DNA of 62,151 nucleotides from Chloroflexota bacterium (GTDB taxonomy: Bacteria > Chloroflexota > Anaerolineae > Aggregatilineales > Phototrophicaceae), in the NCBI GenBank assembly GCA_011523615.1, contig WTGJ01000021.1:1-62151 (forward strand). Reading direction: 5' to 3'. Position 1 is the first letter of the stretch, and the number at the start of each line of letters is the position of its first letter. The notes under the pieces are model-generated. The model was not told where the DNA came from. It saw nothing but the letters and a program-made list of their open reading frames with translations, and searched no databases. Of this stretch, positions 32,529-42,000 are shown in pieces. The translations under genes were made by a program, and so were the position numbers.

Positions 32529-32616
32529 CGGAGCGAGAGGGATTCGAACCCCCGGTGACGCAAAACGCCACAGTGGTTTTCAAGACCACCGCCTTAAGCC
32601 GCTCGGCCATCGCTCC
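32529..32616 (-). tRNA. tRNA-Ser (TGA)
   Basis: The acceptor pairs GGAGCGA with TCGCTCC, discriminator G. D-arm GCCGAGCGGCTTAAGGC, anticodon loop CTTGAAA (anticodon TGA, UCA codons), long variable arm, and T-arm GGGGGTTCGAATCCC(C). It is the first gene of the tRNA-Ser/tRNA-Ser/rpsT transcript. Confidence 0.96.
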
Positions 32617-32639
32617 CGCAGTGGCGCCCTCGCCGCGTC

Positions 32640-32668
32640 AATATAGCAAGGGTGGCGCTGAGCGTCAA
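32640..32668 (-). promoter_or_regulatory. Promoter of the tRNA-Ser/tRNA-Ser/rpsT transcript
   Basis: TTGACG (32663-32668), 17-nt spacer, TATATT (32640-32645). The tRNA 5' end lies 24 nt downstream. Confidence 0.8.
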
Positions 32669-32724
32669 CGGCGAAAGATGGCGACGGAAGGGTCGCTATA
32701 ATGTGACTGATTGAAAGAAACAGC

Positions 32725-33747
32725 ATGACCCAAATCCTCTGCATCACTCTGATCCCCTTCTTTTATGTCGGTAACTTGATCTACCGGGCACAGGTACACC
32801 CCGATTACCACGAGTCGGCCAGCAAGTGGTTGCAACGATTGAGCCTGGGTTTGATCGGCTTTTGCGCATTGTTTGGCCTGAGTCTGCTCTTTTTGGCGTC
32901 ACTTGATCCACAAACTCAGGACCAGCCTGGCGGTTGGGAAGCGGTCAATATGGCCTGGCTCGCATTGCCGATGCAGCGCGCACTGCCGGCATTTGTCCTG
33001 GTCATGATCTGCAGCGCGGCGGCGGCAGCGACTCTCTGGAGCCAAAATTTCCGCGAGTTAATGGCTCAGACCGCGTTTGCGGATGGTGATTTCCGGCAGA
33101 ATCGGAGCACGCACATCGTCCCATTGATTCTTGCCTTTGTCTTGCTCGCCTTCATCCTGGGTACGCTCGCCTTCCGACCGCAAGACTTGACCGTCGCTGA
33201 GATCAGCATGGAAGAGATTTTGTTGCAGGCATTCATCTTCCTCGCCTGTGCGTTGCTGGGCGTCGGTTACCCGCTGCGGCGGAAAGAAGGTCACTCATTC
33301 GCCCGCTTGGGTTTGCGGGTGCCGGTCGCAACGGATTGGTGGCTGGGCCTGGCTGGTGGTTTGGTGTTGTTGATCCTGGTTGCATTGGGCGGTTTGATCT
33401 GGCAAGCGGTCGTTTCACCGGCTGTCTTCCAGGAGCAAACGGCGGCTTCCCGCGAATTCGTAGCCCTGTTTCGCAACATCCCGCTGATGGTGGTGCTTGC
33501 GGCGAGTTCGGCAGTGAGTGAGGAGGTCTTGTTCCGCGGCGCCTTGCAACCGATCTTTGGCTTGTGGTCCACCAGCTTGTTCTTCACCTTCTTCCACATC
33601 CAATATGGCTTGAATCCCGCCTTACTGTTGATCTTCCTGGTGGGGCTGGGTTTGGGAATCTTGCGCCGGCGCTGGAGCACCAGTGCGGCCATCATCGCCC
33701 ACTTCACCTATAATTTCTTGCAGTTGATCGGCAGTCTGGGAGGTTGA
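32725..33747 (+). CDS. CPBP family intramembrane metalloprotease
   Basis: A 340-residue integral membrane protein with about eight hydrophobic segments. The CPBP/Abi (Rce1-like) signature is complete: SEEVLFRG (EE-x-x-x-R) at about 265-272, then FFTFFHIQYGL with the conserved His and a final HFTYNF. It cleaves or binds membrane-associated peptides. A TATAAT at 32697-32702 may be its -10. The ribosome site is weak (GAAAG). Confidence 0.9.
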   Translation: MTQILCITLIPFFYVGNLIYRAQVHPDYHESASKWLQRLSLGLIGFCALFGLSLLFLASLDPQTQDQPGGWEAVNMAWLALPMQRALPAFVLVMICSAAAAATLWSQNFRELMAQTAFADGDFRQNRSTHIVPLILAFVLLAFILGTLAFRPQDLTVAEISMEEILLQAFIFLACALLGVGYPLRRKEGHSFARLGLRVPVATDWWLGLAGGLVLLILVALGGLIWQAVVSPAVFQEQTAASREFVALFRNIPLMVVLAASSAVSEEVLFRGALQPIFGLWSTSLFFTFFHIQYGLNPALLLIFLVGLGLGILRRRWSTSAAIIAHFTYNFLQLIGSLGG

Positions 33748-33752
33748 GGGCC

Positions 33753-34727
33753 ATGCAAGTGGAACGAACCAAGCCGGAGGTTCGTGTTGCGGTGGTGCAG
33801 GCGCAGCCGGCCGCCTTCCGGCGGGATGAGGGGATCGACCGTTCCTGTGAGTTGCTGTTAAAGGCGGCGGAACAGGGGGCACAATTGGTCCTCTTCCCCG
33901 AAGCGTACATCCCGGCCTATCCGCGTGGTCTGAGTTTTGGCACGCTCGTCGGCAGCCGCAGCCGGAGTGGGCGGGAGCTCTGGCAAAGATACTGGGAGCA
34001 GGCGGTCGAAGGGCCCAGCGCCGCAACAGAGCAATTGGCTGAGGCGGCACGGGCAGCAAGTGTCGAATTGGCCATCGGCGTGGTTGAGAAGGACAGCAGC
34101 TATTCCCGCGCCACTCTATATTGCTCGCTGCTGCATTTCGGCGCCGATGGCCGGCTGCGCAATGTGCACCGCAAACTCAAGCCGACCGCGGCGGAGCGCT
34201 TGATCTGGGGCGAAGGAGACGGCAGTACGCTGAATGTAGCAGAAACACCCCTGGGGCGGGTTGGCGGTCTGATCTGCTGGGAAAACATGATGCCGCTGGC
34301 CCGAATGGCCCTGTATGGGCAGGGGGTGGAAATCTACCTGGCTCCCACGGCCGATCAACGAGAAGTCTGGCAGGCCACCCTGCGGCACATCGCCCTGGAA
34401 GGTCGTTGTTTTGTATTGGGCAGCAATCAATACCAGACGCGCGCCAGTCTACCGGCGGACATGCGTGCCTGGGATGAAGTGGCGGCCCTGCCGGAAACCC
34501 TTTCCCGTGGCGGTTCGGCCATCTATTCCCCCCTCGGCGAAATCCTGGCGGGCCCGCTCTATGATGAAGAAGGCATCTTGTACGCTACGTTGGATCGCGC
34601 TGAATTGACCCGCGCGCGTTACGATTTCGATGTCGTGGGACATTACGCCCGGCCCGATGTATTCCAGTTGCAGATCCATCGCCAGGTCAAACCCCCGGTC
34701 AAGTTTGACGATGATCCGCCGGCTTGA
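33753..34727 (+). CDS. Nitrilase/cyanide hydratase family carbon-nitrogen hydrolase
   Basis: A 324-residue cytoplasmic hydrolase with the Glu-Lys-Cys triad: Glu in LVLFPEAYIPAYPRG, Lys in NVHRKLKPTAAER, Cys in GGLICWENMMPLARMALY. The last context (CWEN-x-M-P) marks a true nitrilase, converting a nitrile to acid and ammonia. ATG 33753 has GGGAGG 9 nt upstream, overlapping the end of the CPBP gene, so the two may be co-transcribed. Confidence 0.93.
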   Translation: MQVERTKPEVRVAVVQAQPAAFRRDEGIDRSCELLLKAAEQGAQLVLFPEAYIPAYPRGLSFGTLVGSRSRSGRELWQRYWEQAVEGPSAATEQLAEAARAASVELAIGVVEKDSSYSRATLYCSLLHFGADGRLRNVHRKLKPTAAERLIWGEGDGSTLNVAETPLGRVGGLICWENMMPLARMALYGQGVEIYLAPTADQREVWQATLRHIALEGRCFVLGSNQYQTRASLPADMRAWDEVAALPETLSRGGSAIYSPLGEILAGPLYDEEGILYATLDRAELTRARYDFDVVGHYARPDVFQLQIHRQVKPPVKFDDDPPA

Positions 34728-34742
34728 CCGAATGGTTTCGAG

Positions 34743-35555
34743 CTACTCCATATCCTGTCGATCAGACTGCTGATTGAGGATGTGTTGGTAAGCGACCTGG
34801 ATGCGGCGGAAGCGGGCTTCCGCTTCGGCGTGGGGCAAGTCGCTGACATCGGGATGCGTCTCCCGAGCGAGGCGGCGGAAGGCCTGGCGGATCTCTGAGT
34901 CACTGGCACTCGCACTCAGGCCCAGCAAGGAGAAACTTTCCCGGGTGAAAGGATCCAGCCGGTGTTGCGGCGCACGTCGGGCTCTTGCCGCGGCCGCATA
35001 GTCTTCTTTTTGGTTTTCGCAATCCAGCTCGGCGGATAACCAACGACCGCGCAATGGACCATGGCGGATGACGCGTTCGATCACGGCGAGTCGTTGGAAC
35101 GTGACGTCACAGCGCCAAAGCAAGCGGGAGACACCCGCGGGGCCATGGGCGATGAGATGCAAGCGGTCCAGCGTGAAGGAAGGGGCGCTCCCCTCGTATG
35201 TGAAGAGGCGTTCGTGGGAGAGGGAATGCAGGGCCAATAACCAGGACGGAATCTTCATCGTCGGTTGTTCGGGGAAGTTGCCGCGGTGCAACAAGACCAC
35301 CGTACCCACGCCCGCTCGCGTGTTGTGGTTCAACAAACGGCGCAGCTCACGCACCGTCGGCGGGTGTCGCTGAGGATATACGAAAAGGGTTGCCTGCATC
35401 CACGTATCCACGGCGAGCAGCGGTGGGTATTCGCTGGGCTGCAGTTGTTGCCAGTGTGGTTGGATGCGGCAGCGCCTTACGGAGGATAAGGCCCGAAATT
35501 GCTGCGCGAGCCATTCCCCCAGCGCCTCATCCGCAGTCGTTTTGGTTCGCGTCAT
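34743..35555 (-). CDS. J-domain protein
   Basis: A 270-residue protein with a C-terminal J domain (about 205-262) including the THPDVSD loop needed to stimulate a DnaK ATPase. The N-terminal ~190 residues resemble no family I can name. The ATG at 35555 is 7 nt after a TAAGAT box and has no ribosome site, so it is probably leaderless; the longer ORF upstream (to 35804) has Pro/Arg-rich shadow-like sequence. Confidence 0.82.
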   Translation of the reverse strand: MTRTKTTADEALGEWLAQQFRALSSVRRCRIQPHWQQLQPSEYPPLLAVDTWMQATLFVYPQRHPPTVRELRRLLNHNTRAGVGTVVLLHRGNFPEQPTMKIPSWLLALHSLSHERLFTYEGSAPSFTLDRLHLIAHGPAGVSRLLWRCDVTFQRLAVIERVIRHGPLRGRWLSAELDCENQKEDYAAAARARRAPQHRLDPFTRESFSLLGLSASASDSEIRQAFRRLARETHPDVSDLPHAEAEARFRRIQVAYQHILNQQSDRQDME

Positions 35556-35562
35556 TGGGGGC

Positions 35563-35593
35563 ATCTTAGCGGGTAGCTGGCGGCTTGTGCCAA
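35563..35593 (-). promoter_or_regulatory. Promoter of the J-domain gene (leaderless type)
   Basis: TAAGAT (35563-35568) with TTGGCA (35588-35593) at a long 19-nt spacer; the ATG follows the -10 by 7 nt. Confidence 0.55.
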
Positions 35594-35680
35594 TTGCAGC
35601 ATCCAGGGATCGATCAGAACGGCACACCGGATTTCCGCTACAATGGCCGAGGTAGGAGGGTTGATCGGGAGGGTGGTGCT

Positions 35681-36460
35681 TTGCACATTTTGCTGATGAC
35701 TCGGGGCACCCCGGATACCGCCGCCCGGGTGGTAGTGGATGATTCCGGAGCGGTGAGTTGGGGAGATGCCGCGACGGTGGTGAATCCCTGGGACGAATAT
35801 TCACTGGAAGAAGGCATCCGACAGGCGGAACAGACTGACGGGCAAACCACTGTGCTGGCTTTGGGCGGTGAGCTGCACCTGGATGCCCTCAAGCACAGCC
35901 TGGCCATGGGGGTGCAAAATGCCATCCTGGTGGATGACGAGCAGCTGGATGCGCGAGACAGTCTCGCCTATGCGCGGGCGGCCGCCGCTGCCGTGCAACA
36001 ATTGGCGGATATTGACCTGATCATCCTGGGCAAAGAGAGTGTCGATGTCGGCACCGACCAGCACAATGTGCAGCTGGCTCGGCTGCTCGGTTGGCCGATG
36101 CTCAGTTATGTTTCGCGCATCTTGGCCATCGATGAAGCGGCGAAAACGATACGCGTCGAGCGGATGCTGGAGCAGGGCTTACAGACGGTGCGCAGCCGCT
36201 TGCCCGCGGTGATCAGCGTCATGAAAGACATCAACGAGCCGCGTTACCCGAGTTTCATGGGCATCCGCCGCGCGGCCCGGGCGGATATACCCCGTTGGTC
36301 ACTGGCGGATCTGGGATTGGCGTCGCAGGAAAGCCCGGCGGAAGTGCTGGAATATCGCGACTTGCCCGGCGGTGATGTGAGCACCGAGATATTGGCGGGT
36401 TCGATCGCGGAGCAGGCGGAGCAACTGGTGGCTCGTTTGCTCGAGGAGAAGGTGTTGTGA
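35681..36460 (+). CDS. etfB: Electron transfer flavoprotein beta subunit
   Basis: Carries electrons from acyl-CoA dehydrogenases to the membrane with its alpha partner. The 259 residues start HILLMTRGTPDTAARV, then NPWDEYSLEEGI, the AMP-binding LGKESVDVGTDQHNVQLARLLGWP at about 140-163, and SVMKDINEPRYPSFMGIRRA. A TTG at 35681 with GGGAGG 7 nt upstream fits the family N-terminus. It overlaps etfA by 4 nt. Confidence 0.93.
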   Translation: MHILLMTRGTPDTAARVVVDDSGAVSWGDAATVVNPWDEYSLEEGIRQAEQTDGQTTVLALGGELHLDALKHSLAMGVQNAILVDDEQLDARDSLAYARAAAAAVQQLADIDLIILGKESVDVGTDQHNVQLARLLGWPMLSYVSRILAIDEAAKTIRVERMLEQGLQTVRSRLPAVISVMKDINEPRYPSFMGIRRAARADIPRWSLADLGLASQESPAEVLEYRDLPGGDVSTEILAGSIAEQAEQLVARLLEEKVL

Positions 36461-37491
36461 GCGCAATTTTTGTTTGGATCGAGAGTCATGAAGGTGCGGC
36501 GCTCCCGACCAGTTGGGAAGCCCTCGGCGCGGGCCTGCGTTTGGCGCCAGCTGCGGGTAGCGAGGTGGTGGCCTGTGTGTTTGGCGCAAACGCCGGGGAA
36601 ATTGCCCAGGAAGCGGCGGGTTATGGCGCCACTTCTGCCCTCATCTGCGAAGACGAGACGCTCACTGATTTTCGCCTGGAGCCATATGCGGCCCTCTTGA
36701 GCCAGCTGGTACAGGAGCGGCAACCCCGCGCGGTTATGGCCGTGGCTTCCAGCAGGGGGCGTGAGCTGCTGGCGGCCAGCGCGGCAGATTGCGGCAGTGG
36801 CTTGTTCACGGAAGTCCTGGAATTGGCGGCGGATGGCGATGACTTGCACGTAATCCGCCCCGTCTACGCGGGGAAATTGTGGATGGAGGGGAAGTTGAGT
36901 GGCCCATCCCCCTTTGTCCTGTTGCGCGGCCGCTCTTTCCCGGCGCAACCTTTCGACAGCAGCGCCAGTTTGACTGCGGAACGGGTGGAAGCGGTCCTGG
37001 ATGAAGCGGAGATCGCCACGAAGGTGGAATCATTCACAGCCGCACAGGGGAGGATCAATTTGGGCGATGCGGCCATCATCGTCAGTGGCGGGCGGGGCAT
37101 GGCGAACAACCCGGAAGCGGCGCCGGCCGATGCCGGAGATGAGACCATCTGGAAAGCACAACATGGCTTTGAGCATACGATTCGTCCATTGGCGAAGGTG
37201 CTGGGGGCGGCCGTCGGTGCCAGCCGCGCTGCGGTGGATGCCGGTTACATTCCTTACGCCCATCAGGTCGGGCAGACCGGCCGTGTCGTCAGTCCGGACT
37301 TGTACATCGCCTGCGGGATTTCGGGCGCCATTCAACACCAGGCGGGGATGCGCAGCAGCAAGATCATCGTCGCGATCAACAAAGATGCCGAAGCACCGAT
37401 CTTCAAACTGGCGAAATATGGCATCGTCGGTGATCTATACGAGGTGCTGCCGGTGGTCACGGAAACGTTGAAACAGAAACTGGGCAAATGA
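36457..37491 (+). CDS. etfA: Electron transfer flavoprotein alpha subunit
   Basis: FAD-binding partner of EtfB; 344 residues. The C-terminal FAD domain shows IIVSGGRGM, LAKVLGAAVGASRAAVDAGYIPYAHQVGQTGRVVSPDLYIACGISGAIQHQAGM and INKDAEAPIFKLAKYGIVGDL. It starts with GTG overlapping the etfB stop. The likely electron donor in this window is the acyl-CoA dehydrogenase at 541-1755. Confidence 0.95.
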   Translation: MSAIFVWIESHEGAALPTSWEALGAGLRLAPAAGSEVVACVFGANAGEIAQEAAGYGATSALICEDETLTDFRLEPYAALLSQLVQERQPRAVMAVASSRGRELLAASAADCGSGLFTEVLELAADGDDLHVIRPVYAGKLWMEGKLSGPSPFVLLRGRSFPAQPFDSSASLTAERVEAVLDEAEIATKVESFTAAQGRINLGDAAIIVSGGRGMANNPEAAPADAGDETIWKAQHGFEHTIRPLAKVLGAAVGASRAAVDAGYIPYAHQVGQTGRVVSPDLYIACGISGAIQHQAGMRSSKIIVAINKDAEAPIFKLAKYGIVGDLYEVLPVVTETLKQKLGK

Positions 37492-37576
37492 TTCGATCAG
37501 TCGGCGCGATTGCCCGGCTCCTGGCTCACGCGAACGGCATTGAGCAACGTTGGGATGATTTGGCCCTGGCTTGAAC

Positions 37577-38446
37577 ATGCGCGCCATGATCACCGGAGCG
37601 AAAGGGAGATTGGGCCGCGCCTTGATCGCGCAATTGGCCGAACGAGGGGCAGAAGTCTGCTGTCTCGAGCGGAAAGCGGCGCGTCATCATCCAGACGTAT
37701 GCCAACGACAAGCTTTCTTGGATCTGGCGCGGCAGGAGCGGCCGACCATCCTGTTGCACTGTGCCGCCTGGACGGATGTGGATGGCTGCGCGCGACAGCC
37801 CGAACGAGCCATGCGGGTGAATGCGAACGGCACGCGAAACGCCGCGATCGTCGCCGCGACGCTCCAGATACCGATCGTATATGTGAGCAGCAACGAAGTA
37901 TTTAGCGGCCAGCTGGGTGATGCGCCGTTTCAGGAAGATGACCGACCCCAGCCGCTCAACCCCTATGGTCGCAGCAAGTGGTTGGGCGAGGAAGCACTGC
38001 GGGAGATCTGGCCGCTGCATTTCATCGTGCGGACATCCTGGCTTTACGCACATGGCGGGCGCAATTTCACCCAGAGCATGCTGCAGGCCGCGCGAGCGGG
38101 GAGGCCACTGCGCGTGGTCACCGACGAAGTGGCCACGCCGACGGCGACGACCGAACTGGCGACGGCGATCCTGGCGCTGATTCAGACCGAGGCATATGGC
38201 ATTTACCATTTGGTGAATGAAGGTTCCTGCACCCGGTTTGAATTCGCCCGTTTCATTTTGGATCAATGCGGTTGGGCCGAGATTGAGATCGAGCCCATCT
38301 TGCGCGCGGATTGGCCGCGAGCCAGCACTCCGCCGGCCTTCAGCGCGTTGGCCAATCAGGCCGGCAAGCGTTTGGGGATTGCGCTGCGCCCCTGGCAGGA
38401 GGCGCTGGCTGATTTCCTCGCGCAGGAAGAGCGGGGTTTGGCCTGA
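37577..38446 (+). CDS. rfbD: dTDP-4-dehydrorhamnose reductase family protein
   Basis: Makes dTDP-rhamnose from the 4-keto precursor. The 289 residues show MITGAKGRLGRAL at the N-terminus, HCAAWTDVDGCARQPERAMRVNANGTRN, VYVSSNEVFSG, and the active-site YGRSKWLGE (Y-x-x-x-K). It begins a polysaccharide gene group and overlaps the next glycosyltransferase by 1 nt. ATG 37577 is preferred; a TTG two codons earlier is possible. Confidence 0.9.
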   Translation: MRAMITGAKGRLGRALIAQLAERGAEVCCLERKAARHHPDVCQRQAFLDLARQERPTILLHCAAWTDVDGCARQPERAMRVNANGTRNAAIVAATLQIPIVYVSSNEVFSGQLGDAPFQEDDRPQPLNPYGRSKWLGEEALREIWPLHFIVRTSWLYAHGGRNFTQSMLQAARAGRPLRVVTDEVATPTATTELATAILALIQTEAYGIYHLVNEGSCTRFEFARFILDQCGWAEIEIEPILRADWPRASTPPAFSALANQAGKRLGIALRPWQEALADFLAQEERGLA

Positions 38447-39411
38447 TGTTATATGAGGGCGATGCAGAGGAGGGCCTGCTATCCATCATCATTCCCAATT
38501 GGAATGGCCTGCGTTATCTGCCGGTCTGTCTGGCGTCATTGCAGCGGCAGGATCATGCGCCGCTGGAAATCTTCGTGGTGGACAACGCATCACAAGATGG
38601 CTCTTGCGATTACCTTCGCAGCGAGCATCCACGGGTGAAGTTGCTGGAATTGGCCCAAAACCGCGGCTTCACCGGCGCCTGCAATGAGGGATTGCGGGCC
38701 GCGCGCGGTGAGTTCCTCGCTTTGCTGAACAATGATACCGAAGTCGATGAGCGCTGGGCGGGTGCCGTGGTTGCCGCGATGAAGCGTCACCCAGAGGTGG
38801 GCAGCATCGCCAGCAAGATGTTGTTGTACGATCGGCGCGATGTGATCCACACGGCCGGCGATTATTTCACGCGCGATGGCTGTGCCGGCAACCGGGGAGT
38901 ATGGGAGCGCGATCAAGGCCAATTCGAACGCGAGGAATGGGTCTTCAGCGCTTGTGGGGGTGCTGCCGTCTACCGTCGCAGCATGCTGTGCGACATCGGT
39001 TTGCTCGATGACGACTTCTTCTTTTCGGGTGAGGATGTCGATTTGGGTTGGCGGGCGCAGTTGCGCGGTTGGCGCTGTTTGTATGTGCCGCAGGCGGTGG
39101 TCTACCATCATTTGAGCGCCAGCGGCGGCGGCGTCACCGCCAGTTACTACGACGGTCGGAACAGCATAGCGGTATTGATCAAAAACCTACCGGCTGCCCT
39201 CTGGTGGCGCTATGGGGCGAAGATCATCTGGCGGCAATGCCGGCGGGCCGGCGCTGCCTTGCGCTCCTGGCGCGGTGCGGAGGCTCGGGCGCAATTGCGG
39301 GGCATGATGGCGGGTTTACTGTGGCTCCCCAAAATGTTGCGCAAACGTCGTGCCGTGCAGGCTTCCCGCCGGGTGGGCATTGAAGAACTGGAGCAATTGC
39401 TGACTCCATGA
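38446..39411 (+). CDS. Glycosyltransferase family 2 (rhamnosyltransferase-like)
   Basis: A 321-residue GT-A fold enzyme: SIIIPNWNGLRYLPVCLASLQ at the start, VDNASQDGS, ALLNNDTEVDERW with the metal-binding Asp motif, and GEDVDLGWRAQLRGW near 200. The pattern matches bacterial rhamnosyltransferase-like GT2 enzymes. The C-terminal basic hydrophobic part may contact the membrane. Next to rfbD. Confidence 0.9.
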   Translation: MLYEGDAEEGLLSIIIPNWNGLRYLPVCLASLQRQDHAPLEIFVVDNASQDGSCDYLRSEHPRVKLLELAQNRGFTGACNEGLRAARGEFLALLNNDTEVDERWAGAVVAAMKRHPEVGSIASKMLLYDRRDVIHTAGDYFTRDGCAGNRGVWERDQGQFEREEWVFSACGGAAVYRRSMLCDIGLLDDDFFFSGEDVDLGWRAQLRGWRCLYVPQAVVYHHLSASGGGVTASYYDGRNSIAVLIKNLPAALWWRYGAKIIWRQCRRAGAALRSWRGAEARAQLRGMMAGLLWLPKMLRKRRAVQASRRVGIEELEQLLTP

Positions 39412-40142
39412 ACCCTGACCTCTCCATCATCATCCCCATTCACAATGAAGAGCGTCGTTTGCCGCTGTGTATGGCGCGCCTCATGGCGTACTTCCAGGAA
39501 CAAACATACGACACAGAAATCATCTTGGTGGAAAACGGCAGTCAGGACCAAACCGGAGCCTTGGCCGAACAGTATGCGGAAGAAAACGAACAGGTACGAG
39601 TCTTGCACGTTGCGGAGCGGGGCAAAGGACGGGCGGTTCGCGCGGGGATGTTGGCGGCGGTAGGCAAATGGCGCTTCATCTGCGATGTGGACCTGTCGAT
39701 GCCCATTGAAGAAATCGAAAAATTCTGGGTCAAACGACATGAGAATTATGATGTGCTGATCGGTACTCGAGAAGGAGCCGAGGCCAACCGCGTGGGTGAG
39801 CCGCATTATCGCCATTGGATGGGCCGGATTGCGACGGCGCTCATCAAGTGTTTTGCCCTCTCACGCTTTGAAGATACGCAATGCGGTTTCAAGATGTTCA
39901 GCGCTGCGGCAGCTGCTGAGCTATTTCCCTTGCAACGCTTACACGGGATTGGCTTTGATGTAGAATTGCTCTTCATTGCCCTGCGTCGTGGTCATCGCGT
40001 CGCCGAGATTCCGATCACCTGGTATTTTGACCCGGATTCACGGATGCACCTGGTGAAAGATTCGTTGCACTTGTTGAAGGAGCTCTGGCTGATCCGTCGG
40101 CATGCACGAAGAGGCGATTACGACGGCCGCGTTGCAGAATGA
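39408..40142 (+). CDS. Glycosyltransferase family 2 (dolichyl-phosphate beta-glucosyltransferase-like)
   Basis: A 244-residue GT2 enzyme with SIIIPIHNEERRLP, ENGSQDQT, GKGRAVRAGMLAAVG, ICDVDLSMP (the D-x-D motif), and DTQCGFKMFS, which is characteristic of the Alg5-like group that loads glucose onto polyprenyl phosphate. No membrane segment is visible. It overlaps the upstream gene by 4 nt. Confidence 0.9.
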   Translation: MNPDLSIIIPIHNEERRLPLCMARLMAYFQEQTYDTEIILVENGSQDQTGALAEQYAEENEQVRVLHVAERGKGRAVRAGMLAAVGKWRFICDVDLSMPIEEIEKFWVKRHENYDVLIGTREGAEANRVGEPHYRHWMGRIATALIKCFALSRFEDTQCGFKMFSAAAAAELFPLQRLHGIGFDVELLFIALRRGHRVAEIPITWYFDPDSRMHLVKDSLHLLKELWLIRRHARRGDYDGRVAE

Positions 40143-40165
40143 GCACGAGAGACAGGTTGCCATAG

Positions 40166-40810
40166 TTGCCCACTGCCAGCTTGCGTTTCGAAGCCCAATT
40201 CCAAGCCGCCGGCTATAGCGGGATTGTCGGCATGGATGAGGCAGGGCGTGGCGCCTGGGCCGGGCCGGTGGTCGCAGCGGCGGTGGCGCTGGGTGCTCAT
40301 CTCCTGAAGGCGCGCCGTCAACTCAGCGGTCTGCGCGATTCCAAGATGATGACCGCCGCAGCGCGGGAAGAATTGGCGAAACAGATTCAGGAATTGTCGC
40401 GGGCCTTTGGCATCGGCAGCGCTTCTGCCGGAGAAGTGGATGGCTGCGGTTTGCTCCCTGCCACGCGGATGGCCATGGCGCGGGCATTGGCGGCCTTGCG
40501 CGAAAGGGGTGTGGGCATGCGAGTGGATTGCCTCTTGGTCGATTCCTTCGTGTTGCCAGAAGAACGCCAGCTCTTGCAGGTGAGCCTGCTGAAAGGCGAC
40601 CAACGCTCATTGAGCATCGCGGCGGCCAGTGTATTGGCGAAAACCTGGCGCGATGCCTGGATGGTTCAACAGGCGGAGCGCTTCCCGCAATATGGCTTCT
40701 CCCAGCACAAAGGCTATGGCACCCCGCAGCATCGAGCCGCGCTGGAGCGATATGGTCCCTGTGCTTTGCACCGGCTGTCTTATCAACCGATCCGGGCATT
40801 GCGGTCATGA
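40166..40810 (+). CDS. rnhB: Ribonuclease HII
   Basis: Cuts the RNA strand of RNA-DNA hybrids. The 214 residues hold the DEDD set: GMDEAGRGAWAGPVVAAAV (Asp/Glu), LLVDSFVLP (Asp) and SIAAASVLAKTWRDAWM (Asp), with YGFSQHKGYGTPQH at the C-terminal side. The start appears to be TTG at 40166. It is embedded among glycosyltransferase genes. Confidence 0.93.
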   Translation: MPTASLRFEAQFQAAGYSGIVGMDEAGRGAWAGPVVAAAVALGAHLLKARRQLSGLRDSKMMTAAAREELAKQIQELSRAFGIGSASAGEVDGCGLLPATRMAMARALAALRERGVGMRVDCLLVDSFVLPEERQLLQVSLLKGDQRSLSIAAASVLAKTWRDAWMVQQAERFPQYGFSQHKGYGTPQHRAALERYGPCALHRLSYQPIRALRS

Positions 40811-40826
40811 TGGCGGGTGGATGGGG

Positions 40827-41942
40827 ATGAAAGGGGCCATCCTTCATGATTGGCTGAACCAGCGCGGTGGCGCGGAAGATGTGCTGGAGGCCATCGCGGC
40901 TGAATTTCCGAACCTGCCGATTTACACCAGCATTCATCAGCCGGAATCCGTACCCGTCCAATACCGAGAGTGGGACATCCGCCCTCTCTGGACGAATCGT
41001 TTGCCCGGCATCGCCCAGTCGCATATGCGATACTTGCCTTTGTACCCACTGGCCTGGTCTCATGTACGGCCGCGGGGCTTGGATCTCGTCCTGAGCAATA
41101 AGAGTGGTTTTTGCCATGGTGCGCGGCCGGCGCGGGGCACCGTGCATGTCTGTTATTGCCTGACCCCGACGCGTTATCTCTGGCAATACGATGAATACAT
41201 GGCCCATGAAGGTTACCCAAAGGCGATCGTGGCGCTGTTGCGCCCGCTGATCGCTGGCTTGCGCAAATGGGATTTCGCCGCGGCCCAACGAGTCCACCAA
41301 TTCATCGCGATATCCCGCACCGTGCAGCAGCGAATCCAACGCTTTTATCGGCGCGATTCGACCATCCTTCATCCGCCGGTGGATGTGGAGCGCTTCCCAA
41401 CGGTGGCGGCGAGCGAGCGGGGAGAATATTACCTGGTCGTTTCTCGGCTGATTCCTTACAAACGCATCGATCTGGCGATACAGGCCGCCAATGCGCTGAA
41501 AGTGCCGTTGAAGATCGCCGGCCGCGGCCGCGATGAGCGGCGTTTGCGCGCGCTCGCTGGCCCCAAGGTCGAGTTCCTCGGTTTTGTCGAGGATGCGGAA
41601 TTGCCCGTTTTGATCGCTCGTTGTCGTGCGTTGATCTTGCCCGGCCTGGAGGATTTTGGCGTGGTGCCTGTTCAGGCGCAGGCGGCCGGCCGGCCGGTCC
41701 TGGCCTATGGAGCAGGCGGTGCCCTGGATACCGTGCAACCCGGGGTGAGCGGCGCCCATTTCAACGAGCAGACCGTGGATGCTCTGGTGGCCGCCTGGCA
41801 GCGATTCGATCCCGACGAGTATTCACCACAGCAATTGCGCGAAAAAGCGGCGCAATTTTCCATTCCCCAATTCCAGAGCAAGTTGCGCGCTTTGATCGAG
41901 CAGACGCTGCAACGTTTCCACAGCGAAGCTCTGCCGGGTTGA
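40827..41942 (+). CDS. Glycosyltransferase family 4
   Basis: A 371-residue GT-B enzyme. MKGAILHDWLNQRGGAEDVLE is a typical start, LVVSRLIPYKRIDLAIQAAN opens the donor domain, and ILPGLEDFGVVPVQAQAAGRPVLAYGAGGALDTV includes the E-x7-E motif. The ATG at 40827 (or 40821) follows GGTGG-like sequence just after rnhB. The role in surface glycan assembly is inferred from neighbours. Confidence 0.9.
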   Translation: MKGAILHDWLNQRGGAEDVLEAIAAEFPNLPIYTSIHQPESVPVQYREWDIRPLWTNRLPGIAQSHMRYLPLYPLAWSHVRPRGLDLVLSNKSGFCHGARPARGTVHVCYCLTPTRYLWQYDEYMAHEGYPKAIVALLRPLIAGLRKWDFAAAQRVHQFIAISRTVQQRIQRFYRRDSTILHPPVDVERFPTVAASERGEYYLVVSRLIPYKRIDLAIQAANALKVPLKIAGRGRDERRLRALAGPKVEFLGFVEDAELPVLIARCRALILPGLEDFGVVPVQAQAAGRPVLAYGAGGALDTVQPGVSGAHFNEQTVDALVAAWQRFDPDEYSPQQLREKAAQFSIPQFQSKLRALIEQTLQRFHSEALPG

Positions 41943-42000
41943 GTTGCAGGAGGCAGCGAATTACCTGTTATGATGGTTGAGTCCGAGCAGAGGTAAGCGT

